A stretch of DNA of 64,000 bases from Heterodera schachtii (lineage: Eukaryota > Nematoda > Chromadorea > Rhabditida > Heteroderidae), in NCBI GenBank assembly GCA_023374025.1, contig SIJG01000099.1, forward strand, positions 350,906 to 414,905, given 5' to 3'. The notes beneath the pieces were generated by a model. That model saw only the letters and a list, made by a program, of their open reading frames with translations, was not told the DNA's origin and ran no database searches. The translations under genes were made by a program, and so were the position numbers. Positions 1-10,372 of the stretch are shown piece by piece. Position 1 is the stretch's first letter. Every line of letters starts with the position of its first letter.

Positions 1-154
1 ATTCTATATCTAAAAAAACTTTTAGAAGAATGTGTATTTATGCACAATTAATTAAATTTTAACATATTTCTAATTAAAAAATGATAAAAAAACCATAGGA
101 AAAATCAGATTTTGATTTTTGCACTTTTTAGGAATAATCGACATAGCATTTCTT

Positions 155-479
155 GGTACTAATTAAGTTTGGGTCCCCCTTTTTGGTCAAAATTTTTCAA
201 AGCGTAGCCAGACAGTCAGACAGTGCACTATTTCTTTATTTTTTTTCGTATAACCATGGAGAGGAGGATGAAATAGTGCACTGTCTGACTGTCTGTCTCG
301 CGTGGCAGCGGCGGGTGGAAGGGTAGACAGTAAGCAGCCGTGTGCTGGCTGTACAGCAGCATTGTGTGTGGGAAAGGGAAGGGGTGAGAAAAAAGAAAGA
401 AGGAAATAGTGCACTGTCTGACTGTCTGGCTACGCTTTGAAAATTGACCAAAAAGGGGGACCCAAACTTAATTAGTACC
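155..479. mobile_element. hAT-like MITE with long terminal inverted repeats
   Basis: The two ends are inverted copies of each other over roughly 75 bp, beginning GGTACTAATTAAGTTTGGG. The element is flanked on both sides by the same 8 bp, CATTTCTT (147-154 and 480-487), which is the target-site duplication size of hAT elements. It has no transposase. The motif GACAGTCAGACAGTGCACTA recurs inside in both orientations, so the whole element can fold on itself. The open frames on its minus strand are low-complexity and are not called as genes. Confidence 0.85.
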
Positions 480-631
480 CATTTCTTTTTGTGAACTTAT
501 TAAAAAATTTCTTGTTATTTTGAGTGCTTAATTAACTATTTTAGTCAGGTTCAATGCGAAGGGTTAATTTTCCATTTAAAATTTAGCATATAAAATTGAC
601 CTAGCCACATAACATTTCTAATTTTTTAAAG

Positions 632-1233
632 ACGTTTTTGGAACTGCTAAATACTTCTGTGAGATGCCGTGAGGTTACCAAGGATATTTGCCCGTGTGGT
701 TGGGCTGTGTGCGTTCGCCGCGAAGGTTATCCGCGTGATCTTTGCTGCCCCAAGGACTACGACTTGGATTGCTGCACGAAGGTCAAAAAAATATTATTTT
801 TATAAGAAATAAAAGAAATTCTAAAAAGGGCATTTTTGGACAATATTAAAGTTCTTTCAAAATTAAATTAAAAGTTTGAAAGATATGATGGATTATTATT
901 TTTTATTCTTAAACTATAAATCCTACAAATAAAAAAAACATTTTAATTTGCAGGAACCATACACTGATCTTTTGACTTTTACAAAACCCCACAAGGCTTT
1001 GAACTATACATCAGACGCCGTTAGAATGGTAATAAATTTATTTGTAAATAATTAGGGATGTTATTACACATTTTTACATATTTCCTGATTTTTTTACATT
1101 TAGATATGTTTGTTTTATTATATTCTTAATTTTCATCATTTAATTTCAGTGCTTCCCGATCATTAGAATGATCACTTTGGCGTTGATGGCCATCATTTTG
1201 CCTGCTCAGGCTAACCATCATATCATTGGCTAA
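632..1233 (+). CDS. 3' exons of a small cysteine-rich protein with hydrophobic C-terminus
   Basis: Three exons join in one frame: 632-781, 954-1028 and 1150-1233 (stop TAA), each bounded by AG/GT signals. The first exon encodes eight cysteines in the spacing C-x7-C-x-C-x4-C-x10-CC-x7-CC, as in a secreted disulphide-bonded domain. The last exon encodes a hydrophobic tail (MITLALMAIILPAQA) ending 6 residues before the stop, which could be a GPI-anchor signal or a membrane anchor. The 5' part is not identified; a short exon near 546-562 is possible and the MITE at 155-479 lies just upstream. I do not recognise the family. The exon structure is well supported by phase; function is unknown. Confidence 0.55.
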
Positions 1234-1941
1234 TAACATGAATTATGCATGGTTAAGCGTATTTTTTTCTTCTTTAATGGGTATCTTTTTTTAGGGTTAA
1301 ACATTTATTTGTTTTTATCTTTATTGTAATATCACTTAATTTGCTTATCTCTATTAATCATCTATTTTAATATAATATTTGTCTGATTACCAAAATACAT
1401 CACCTATGAGTAAGAAAAAAAAAATTAAATATTTTTTCATATGCATAAATACACTTAAGAATAAATTTTTCAAGAGTTTCAGTTTTTTGTAATAAAATAT
1501 TTTTAATATAAAAAATATTATGTGAAAATAAAATAATTAAATTTTATTATTCTTATTCTTTCAAAACGGACAATAAATTATTATACCCGCAAAAATTTTT
1601 AGTGAGTTTAAAAAAACACTTTTTCAATAACTGACTAAGTAGTTAAAAATGTTTAACTATTTGACTAATTTTCGTTTTATGTCCATTAAATTAATATTTT
1701 TTAATTTGATGATGAAAATGCATTAATACGAAATTAATTATTCGCAAAAAGATTATTTAGTGATGTTTTATGATTGATTCATCTCATCCATCTCAATTTG
1801 TTCTCGTTGTTAGAAAAACGGAGAATAAATCACAATAATTCATTTATTGTCGAGTTTTTCAAAAAATAAAAAAAATTTAATAAAATATTTCATTTATTTG
1901 ATAAAAAATTTCAATAACCACATCAATTATTCCTTCCGAAA

Positions 1942-4204
1942 ATGGCATACCATCGCAAATCTCTGATTTTCATTCTTTTTAACGCGATTATTATTCTGTT
2001 AAGCATCATATTCGACGATGCAAATTCAGGTCCAAATATTTTAAAAAATTCAACAGAAATTTATTTGCTTTTTTCAGAATTTAATCCCTCCGATGTGTGC
2101 CGTGCCATTGATCGCTCCGCCCAATTTCACTCGCTTTGCCTTCGTTCGTCGGTGGTCAAACAGAAAGGCTTTATCCCTAAGCATTTGCGTCCCCCGTGGT
2201 TGGACTCATCTCTTTTTGAGGATAACAAATTAAAAGCGGAAGAGAAAGTGTCGGCCAATGGATGTTATGCGTGTTACAGGGGGACAAAGGCGAGCAATGG
2301 GACCAATCAGGATGAGGATTACTGTGCATGTGTGGTACGGTATTCAGAGAGGAAAGTATAGGGTACTACTGTATGTCATTTAAGTACAAAAATGAAGCAC
2401 CGAATGAAGGATTTTCGAAAATCATTGGCACATTCGACGGGCTCAACTGTTTGCAGGACTTGTACAAAATGGCATTTGTAAATATAAATTAATTAATTTT
2501 TGTAATTATACGGTATTTTTCAGATGCCAAAGTGTGGTAATCCCTATTATGACCAGATCAAACACTGTGCCATGGTTAGATAACATATTATAATATCATA
2601 TATTTTATTTTACTTAAATTAAGGTACATTTCTACGAAAATGAACCCGAAAAGGAGCCAAATGGCCACGAATATAAACGTAAAAGCAATTTTAAAAATTA
2701 CCGTACTCCCAAAAACGATAAACTTAAAATTTGAATTTTTCTTTAGGCACTCTCGCACTTTTGGACGGATGCGTCGCGGGAGGAGCAGACGAAAATTGTA
2801 CGGCAAAAGTAAAAATCGAATTTGAGCAGCCGAAAAGTTCGTTTTTCTACGGAAATTGTGACGTCCAAATGAAAACAGTGTTTGAGAGCAGGTGAAAGAA
2901 AGTGGCAAATTAAAAGAGAATTGAAATTATTGGCAGACTAATTAATTATCATCATTAGTATAACCATCAAATCAATGATATTAATTAAATATTTAATTTT
3001 ATTATTTTGATATTCTTTAGTTTTGAAATAACAACGACCGTTTCTCCATTTACCTTTCCCGTGGTATTCCAACACCGAATTTGCAGCAGTTTATTTGGGA
3101 GTGCGCAAATGGAAAATGAATTCAATGGCATTACGGTGACCATAAGCGGAGAGTGCGTAAAGAAAAAAAACGCAAATAATTATTTTATTTCGTAGAAATT
3201 TGGACGGGTGTTGGGTTTTTGGGGACAAATTACTTTTGGCATAAATAATAAAATTTGCAATAAATACTTTTAAAATAAATGGACAAAGTCAAATATTTAA
3301 ATGGGGAAAATAAAGCGATAACAATCATTTCAAAAGAATTAATTGGAAAGATGCCAATTTATCCTAAAAATAAATAAATATTTTAATTCATTTTAAATCA
3401 CATGGGTTTAATTTTGTCAGTTTATTTCGTTATTTCATCAGTTGTGGCACAAACATCTTCAAGCTGCCAGCCATTGAATTTGAAGAAGTATTTATTTATT
3501 TATTTATTTTCTAGTTGGTATTATTTATTTTAAATGAGTAATTTACATGAGATGAAGTTGCGTAGAGAAGTATTTTTGCCTTTATATACCAATTTTTAAA
3601 AAAATGACCATTTTTTCAAAAGTTCAATTTTTCATAAATTCATTCATCAATAAATCACTTAAATTCAAATTTTTTGGTAAATGTTGCTGCTCATATTCCT
3701 CAAAGCCAAAATAAGACAAAATATATATCAATCGACTTCTCTCGGTATGTAATCAAATTAAAACAGGGTTCGGGTTCGTCATTGAATGGCAAGGACGTTC
3801 TGGAAATTAGGCCCACTCAGTTAAAAATTTGAAAATATCCTTGAATTAAAAAAAAACGAGAGGAATGATTGATGTATATTTGTTGAATATTTGAATGTTT
3901 TCACCCGCTGACTCTTCAATTGATATATTTTATTTGTTTTATTTTGCTATGGGGTATAAAAATTACCTTTTCCTTATTCGTAAAATTTTTAATTCTTAAA
4001 AAATGAATTTCCAGGGCCGTGTGCATGAAATGCGCGGCCTGCAGTTGGCCATGGTTGGCCAAGCAGTTCAATGGCGTGACCCGAGGGGCGCCCATTTGTA
4101 CACGGAGCAACGCCAACTGACGTGGCAGCCGACCGAATTGAAGTCAATCAGTGCCAATGGGAAGGTGAACATTGCACTTCAATATTCACAGACATCAGAG
4201 ACAT
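1942..4204 (+). CDS. Secreted cysteine-rich protein, left-arm copy (3' end not found)
   Basis: Exons: 1942-2029, 2078-2334, 2385-2477, 2524-2574, 2624-2678, 2747-2891, 3021-3156, 4015-4204. The ATG at 1942 opens a hydrophobic signal peptide (KSLIFILFNAIIILLSIIF). The mature part has many paired cysteines (CYACYRG, YCAC, CGNPYYDQIKHC, GNCDVQ, RICSSLF, SGEC) and NCT/NGT glycosylation sites. A 50-bp intron at 2335-2384 explains an apparent frame change; the right-arm copy has the same intron at 52 bp, and all phases agree. The last exon ends at a good donor, so at least one 3' exon is missing; the foldback at 4460-5400 lies there. I do not recognise the family; role outside the cell is inferred only from the signal peptide. 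Confidence 0.7.
3774..3880. mobile_element. Fragment of the CAGGGTTC-type hAT MITE
   Basis: The stretch starting CAGGGTTCGGGTTCGTCATT resembles the left end of the element at 63,633-63,945 (CAGGGTTCCCATTCGTCATT, then 'aatggc-aagga' and 'ccttgaatt'). The other end is not visible. It sits in the last intron of the secreted gene and helps explain why that intron is 858 bp here but 234 bp in the right-arm copy. Confidence 0.5.
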
Positions 4205-4459
4205 GTGAGTGTAATTAATTGGATAATAAGTTAAAAGTAATTAACTCAAAAGTTAATAAGTAGGGATACTAATTGAATACAAAAAATTCCAAATTTTATA
4301 GCCCTAAAAAATGCCAAAAATTGTTAAAATTCAAATAGATGAAAATGCAAACTTAGCAAAAACTAAAAAAAAGTTTTTTTAAGCAAATCAAAGCAATAAA
4401 CCTGAACACCCTGAAACATCGGAGCAAGATAAATGTAATGCAAAATGCTTTTAATTTGG

Positions 4460-5400
4460 AAAATATTGATCATATGGCCCAGAGCCGAAAATGGTCGAAA
4501 TATATACCAATCGATAGCTCTCGGTCTGTAATGGAAGAATCCGAAAGAATTTTTTTGCGGAAACCAATCCCTGAAGAGTTACAGACCCGGGACTGAAATG
4601 GCCAAATGGCTTTGGGACTGAACCGTCCACTGACTTAAAATGCATTGAATTGCGACAAAATGCATATGAATCAATTCCGCACGGTCCGCTAATCATGAAT
4701 CCGAAAGAATTTTTGGATAAAAAAGAAATTAACAAAAGTTATAGGCCCCCTCAAAATCGGTCAGTCAAAAAAAAAAATTCGTCAAATTTGAAAAATTGAA
4801 TTTTGCTTATTGCGCTAAAAAACCGCCGCACACTCGACTACGGCGGCCAGTAGGTGGGGCGAGACTACGGGCTACGGAAGAAGTCCGCGCGTGATCCGCA
4901 GGCAGTTGACTGATTGGCGGGGGCCCTTCGGGCCCCCGCAGTCAACCGCCTGTGGCGCTCGTCAGACTGCTTCCTCCGCCCTCCGTCTCGCCCCTCTACT
5001 TGCTCCGTCTTCGCATGCTCCCTTTTGCGAAGTTCAAAAACTGAAGTATTTTATGTTTTTTTTGGCTCACCTAAATTAAATTTTTATCAAAGTCAGTTTC
5101 TGATATTTTTGAGGACCCATAAATTTTGTCAATTTCATTTTTATCCAAAAATTCTTTCGGATTTATGAATAGCGGACCGTGCGGAATCGATTCATATGCA
5201 TTTGTCGCAATTCCATGCATTTTAAGTCAGTGGACGGTTCAGTCCCAAAGCCATTTGGCCATTTCAGTCCCGGGTCTGTAACTCTTCAGGGATTGGTTTC
5301 CGCAAAAAAATTCCTTCGGATTCTTCCATTACAGACCGAGAGCTATCGATTGATATATATTTCGACCATTTTCGGCTCTGGGCCATATGATCAATATTTA
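4460..5400. mobile_element. Foldback element with GC-rich core
   Basis: Arms at 4460-4725 and 5140-5400 are near-perfect inverted copies, starting aaatattgatcatatggccc. Between them lies a GC-rich core (4805-5031) that is almost identical to one at 47,602-47,827 in a second foldback whose arms are unrelated. The conceptual ORFs in the arms simply mirror each other and are not genes. The element separates the left secreted gene from the left serpin. Confidence 0.8.
4805..5031. repeat. GC-rich structured core, copy 1
   Basis: About 227 bp, clearly GC-rich against an AT-rich background. It contains nested inverted repeats: CAGTCAACCGCCTG mirrors the upstream CAGGCAGTTGACTG with one mismatch, enclosing GGGGGCCCTTCGGGCCCCC, and GGGGCGAGAC near the start mirrors the GTCTCGCCCC run near the end. 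It differs from copy 2 (47,602-47,827) at only a handful of positions. Confidence 0.8.
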
Positions 5401-5440
5401 CCTTTAATTTAAACAACAAAATAATTCACAATTCGTATAG

Positions 5441-7103
5441 TTGGGTTTTCCATGAATTTGCTAAACGCCATCTACCGTAGTTGTTGTGCTGGTGCATGGC
5501 CTGTACAGAATACGGTACTCTCGCCCGTTTCGGCGGCCATTGCGTTGGCCATGGCTTATGCGGGCGCGCGGGGACAAACGGCGGCCGAATTTGTCAATTT
5601 GTTGGCCGATGGTGGTAATTTAATTTTAAATACATTTAAAGTTTTTCCAATTCATCAGATGGTTCGTCGTTGCACCAAAACAATGCCAAATTTATTGAAG
5701 AAATCGAATCGGAGAAAACGTTTAATTTGAGCATTGCCAACAAAATATTTCTGAACGAAAGTTTTACCATTTTGGACGATTTCAAAGCGACATTAATCAC
5801 TTATTACCAGGGAAATTTTGCGAAAGTCGATTTTAAAAACAAAAAAGAAGAAGCTGCAAATGTAATTAATTTATTTTAATAATTAAAAATAAAACTAAAT
5901 AGATTCTCGGATTTTGTTGAGAATATTCTCTTTTTTATATACAGAAAGTCAATGCTTTTGTGTCGAATGCAACGAATGGGAAAATCCCAAAAATGATCAG
6001 TGCACAGTCAATCGATGACCAATCATTGTCTTAAATTAATTTTTTTTTTTTTAAAGTTTTTTTGATAATTTTTTAGAGTTTTTCTCGTCAATGCAATTTA
6101 TTTCCATGCAAAATGGTCGCAACCGTTTAATGAAAAATTCACCGAAAAAAGACCATTTTTTTTGGCTAACGGAAATGAAATTCAAGTATTAGTGATATTA
6201 ATAATTAATAAAGAACTTTTTGATTTAATTTTATTTTTCAGATTGAAATGATGAGTCATATGAACCAATACATTTATAACGAGCAAAATAAAGTAAAAAA
6301 TATTCAATAAAGGCTTTTTCGTAGCAATCCATCTTAAAATAGTTAAATTTTCCAAATCAATCATTTTAAATTTCACAGTTTTTTCTAGAAATCATTTTTT
6401 TTTGAAAAACAATTATACTTTCTTATTTTCAAATAATTATTAAAGTTCAAACTGCTGGGGATGGAATTTGTGGGAGGGAATGCGCACCTTTTTATCGTTT
6501 TGCCAAATTCAAACGACGGACTCACAAAAGTGTTGGGGGAACTAACGGAGGCAAAACTGATGGAAATGGTCAAAAATTCTCCTGTAACAAAAGTCATGGT
6601 AGTAAATTATTCTTACAATTTGCACAAAAACCCAAATCATTTGAAGGTTTCTTTGCCAAAATTCAAAATTGAGTCGACCCACTATTTGGAGGAGCATTTG
6701 CCTTCGCTGGGTCTCAAAAGTGCGTTCGACCCGAACAGTGCCGATTTCTCGGGTATAAATGGCACCGAACGCATATACATCAGCAAAGTGCTTCAAAAAG
6801 CAATGATTTCGGTGCAAAATATTTATTAATTAGTAAATTAGCGATTAAAAATACGAAAAAACCCTCAGAAATTGTTACTTTTGGTCAACTGCAAATTTGA
6901 ATATTATATATGTTTTTTTCATTTCAAACTTTAAGGTAAATGAACAAGGTATTGAAGCGGCTGCCGCAACCATTATTATGTTAGGGCCTGCTTCTACCGC
7001 TGAAATTCCGGCCGTTTTCCGTGCCGACCATCCGTTCGCCTTTTTCCTCATCAAAAGCAAAAAGGAAGTGCTTTTCAGTGGCACATTTTTGGGAGGCGAA
7101 TAA
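5441..7103 (+). CDS. Serpin, left arm, intact from exon 2 onward
   Basis: Exons: 5441-5614, 5659-5861, 5945-6027, 6077-6185, 6242-6292, 6446-6598, 6647-6811, 6936-7103 (TAA). The product has the serpin landmarks in order: helix-A start [54 protein letters not shown], and the C-terminal [14 protein letters not shown] with FSGTFLGGE. The hinge [10 protein letters not shown] fits an inhibitory serpin apart from Ile where Thr/Ser is usual. About 364 residues follow the ATG at 5452, but the frame is open upstream of that ATG to an acceptor at 5440, so a first exon is expected; it may have been displaced by the foldback just upstream. Target protease is unknown. All eight exons are in phase without stops. 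Confidence 0.85.
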
Positions 7104-7447
7104 ATGAAAGCATTTGACAAATTCTAAAATTATTATAATTACTTTTGCCTTATATCTTAATTCTTCTAAAATAAAACTTTTTTATGAATTTTTTATAATT
7201 AAATTAAAAAATTTTTAATTAGTTGGCATTTCTGAAAATATCATTTATTCATAAAACAATTTGTGAAAGACACATAATATCAAATTGCTGGATTTCCAAA
7301 AGCAATGTGCAGACTCAATACCGCATTCATCCACTCCTCGACGCATCTTAAACATTCCATCATTAGAGCCGGAATTCGTATTTTGAAATCTGTTGGTTTT
7401 TTGGACACCATTTTGCTTCGGTTCTGAAAATACCTCCTTTTTCTTAG

Positions 7448-8654
7448 CCTTCTTCTGATCAATGCGATTTATTTTGGTGGGCAATGGTCGAATCCTTTCG
7501 AAGAACGCGACACAAAAAAAGAAACATTTTTTCTGGCGAATGGCAAAGAAATCAAAGTCTGTTTGAACAAGCTTTTTAATATTAACTCTCCAATTAAATT
7601 TTAAAAAACATTCAAAAATAAAACAAAAGCCATATTTTTTTAATTTAAAATGAATGATTCACTTTTAGTTGGAAATGATGCGCCAAACAAATAAATTTGT
7701 TTACCTGGAAGAGACTAATGTATAAATTTATATAAAATTGGATTAATTAAACAAATAAAATAAAATTCAGTTCAAACTGCTGGGGATGGAATTTGTGGGA
7801 GGGAATGCGCACCTTTTCATCGTTTTGCCAAATTCAAAGGACGGACTCACAAAAGTGTTGGGCGAACTGACGGAGGCAAAACTGATCAGATTGGTCAAAA
7901 AACCACCAGTGATTAGAGTTGAGGTGATAAACTGGAATTTTATTGATTTAATATATAAAGGCCAATCAAATTAAAATTTTCTATTTGACTTCTGCTGGAC
8001 TAGCCAGCTAATGAGGAATGGTTAATGAGAATTCAGCTGTGAAACAATTTTAAAAACAGTTTCAAAATTTATTTTTCGTTTAAAATTTTGTTTTTGTTTT
8101 ATAATTTTTTAAAATATGGTGTGGGAGAACAAGTTGGAAAGTCTATTTTGTTAATTTATTGATATAATGATTAACACAAAATTGAGGTGTAAATTCAATT
8201 TGTCCCATATATTAAAATATCCAAACAATCAGACGGCTAATTTTTCTTGAGAAGAAATTTATCCCCTCCTTCTCCCAACATTTTTTTAAATTAGCATAAT
8301 TTCTTGTAAAAGCAATATATTTTCCAAGCACGTAGTTTATAGCCGTTTTTCACCAAACATTCTGGAATTCCAGAACTAAAAAGGCATTAGGCACGAAAAT
8401 CCCCCCAAAAAGGCAAAAAAAAAAAAACGTATAATAAAAGTCAACACAGAAGCTTCAAACCAAGTGGAATATGCGTTTTTATGCTTAATATATCGGAACT
8501 AGTGCGCAGAAAAAAAGGCATATGCTTCAAAATGCGATCTCTAGTCATTACGAGTTTATTTTCCAATTTCTATTTTTTGCACACGTTCGCCTTTTTTCTC
8601 GTCAAAAGCGCAAAAGACGTGCTGTTCAGCGGAGCATTTGTGGACAAAGAATAG
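7448..8654 (+). pseudogene. Truncated second serpin copy
   Basis: Only exons equivalent to 4 (7448-7556, INAIYFGGQWSNPF), 5 (7669-7719), 6 (7771-7923) and the last part of the final exon (about 8582-8654, FAFFLVKSAKDVLFSGAFV) are present. The first three exons, the LPKFKIEST exon and the reactive-loop hinge are absent. The gap 7,980-8,580 contains unrelated repeat sequence. It is closer to the right-arm serpin (LEMMRQTNKFVYLEET, VKKPPVIRVE) than to the intact left serpin next to it, so it is the true positional counterpart of the right-arm gene. It cannot encode a working serpin. Confidence 0.8.
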
Positions 8655-9156
8655 CGGAGCAAAAGAAAATAATTTGGAATGAAACAGAAAACAATTATTA
8701 GCCAAAAAGAATTTTGAAACGAAATCATATAATTATACAATTATGATAATTTGTTACTCAGTTAATTTGATGAAGATATGCGCATTATAATAATAATAAT
8801 TAAATATTAGAACATGATCACTATCGACAGAGCTAAATTTCAAAGTGCGAGCAATTAAATTTTGAACTAAAGAAGAAATGGGGAGCGAATTTGGATGTGG
8901 GGATATGGCATATTATGGGTTGCAATGCCATAATATTAATAAATAAAAAGATTTTAATTGAAATTTATTTTTCCACCTGCCTATTTTATTTTAAATATAT
9001 AATTATTTTATATTATTTATCTCTAATGCAATTAGTAGAAGAGTAATAAAAACTCAAAACTAAGTTTTATCAATTCAAACAACTGCATTTTATTTTTTTA
9101 TAAATGTTAGTTTTTTAATTTTTTATAAAGCAAAAATATTCTATTTTGATTTTGAA
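8655..9156. other. Intergenic, no gene seen
   Basis: The first roughly 100 bp still match the right arm just downstream of its serpin stop. The rest is AT-rich sequence in which I see nothing else. Confidence 0.6.
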
Positions 9157-10221
9157 TAGAGACCGGACAGGATCGGGATCCCGCGGGATTAAATTCGGAT
9201 CCTCCCGAACGATTTTTTAAATTCATCGGCATTGATCGGGATTTCATCGGGATCCCGAATCGGTATCCCTCCCGACCATTTTACCAATCTCGCGGAATCC
9301 TGCGGGATTGAAGTCACAAGAATTTTTCGAAAAATCTCGATTTTTTAAATAAAGATCTTGAATTTTAAATTATAAAATATTTTCCTTTGTTTATTTTTCT
9401 TTAAAATCCTTTAAGATTCATGGGTCTCCAAAATTTTACAAAAATTTTCAAAATTTGACGCAAAACTTGGCCATTTTGTGATTTTTATTTATCTCAATAA
9501 ACAATTATCAAAAATTATTTTTTTTAATTCCTAAACATTATTCTAAATCTTATTAGGTAAATTTATGGCACAATGATTCTAAAAATTTTGTCCAAAAAAT
9601 CTTGTCTACTATTTTTCCTTTGGTGCCAATCGGCACCGCCAGACCCAAAACCCCACTATTTTCTTATAAATTAGTTCATAATCATAAAATATGGACAGTT
9701 TTAGGATAAATTCTGTTATCAAATTACATTACAAATTTTCAAAATTTTCCCTGCGGCGCCTATTGGCACCGCCGGCTTCTTTCGTGTTCAATAAAGTTTT
9801 TGAAAAAATTTGCTGCAAAAAAAATCCTAAAAATCTGATTTTTTGATTTCGATTCTCAAAATTATTAAAAATAATCATCTGAGGCGAAAATAAAAAAATT
9901 GATATTAATTAATTAAATTGTAAAAAAGTTATTTAAACTATGTTGTTAAATATACTAATTTTTGATCCTAAAATCTAATTTTTGGGCATGATATTTTAAT
10001 TTTGAAAAATTTTCTATAAAAACCTGATATAATTTCCATCCCTATTTTTCTCAATCGAATTGATCAATTATATGTAAATATTAGATAAGCATTTGAACAA
10101 AACCTAGCACAAAACGTAAAAAAAAAATTGAATTTTTTGCAAATCCCGATAATCCCGCGGGATCCCGAAAAATTCTTCGGGATTGATCGGGATCCATCCG
10201 ACCCCAGTTGTCCGGTCTCTA
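9157..10221. mobile_element. hAT-like non-autonomous element
   Basis: Terminal inverted repeats TAGAGACCGGACA / TGTCCGGTCTCTA are followed inward by repeated GGGATCCCG-type palindromes at both ends. Flanks ATTTTGAA (9149-9156) and ATTTAGAA (10222-10229) are an 8-bp target duplication with one mismatch. No transposase frame is visible. It contains two copies of the GGCACCGCC motif (9621-9640 and 9751-9775) found in other elements of this window. Confidence 0.75.
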
Positions 10222-10372
10222 ATTTAGAATGAAGATAAAATAGTATGAAATTTTTGCTGTTATTTGAAATTATGGTTATTAATTTTTAAAAAACTTATTT
10301 TAATTCCCATAAATATAAAGAATTCTAAAGATATTTTTTATTTTTCAAAATAATAATTTAATAATATAAAAT

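Larger units (their letters stand above)
1620..8760 (+). repeat. Left arm of large inverted duplication
   Basis: This arm is a diverged reverse-complement copy of 13,240-19,885. Shared content in mirrored order is the upstream region of the secreted gene (for example the tract at 1,740-1,830 against 19,690-19,790), all its exons, and the serpin exons down to a final SAK-D/E-V-L/M-FSGAFV-K-E terminus. The arms differ by many substitutions, by transposon insertions and by one extra serpin in this arm, so the duplication is not recent. Confidence 0.85.

Noticed and set aside
3442..3490. An extra exon in the secreted gene (VVAQTSSSCQPLNL), conserved in both arms
   Set aside because: Its phase does not fit the preceding exon, while direct splicing to the 4,015 exon does. 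It remains a possible alternative exon.
4015..4120. Alternative cysteine-rich frame in the last visible exon of the secreted gene (AVCMKCAACSWPWLAKQ), ending in a natural stop
   Set aside because: The differences between left and right copies are amino-acid changing in this frame but silent in the GRVHEMRGLQLAM frame, and exon phase also favours the latter.
4315..4385. Possible N-terminal exon of the left serpin (MPKIVKIQIDENANLA)
   Set aside because: No matching sequence at the equivalent place in the right arm and no clear donor in the right phase.
7280..7484. Minus-strand ORF upstream of the truncated serpin
   Set aside because: The region aligns with an intron of the right-arm serpin on the opposite strand, so the open frame is probably chance.
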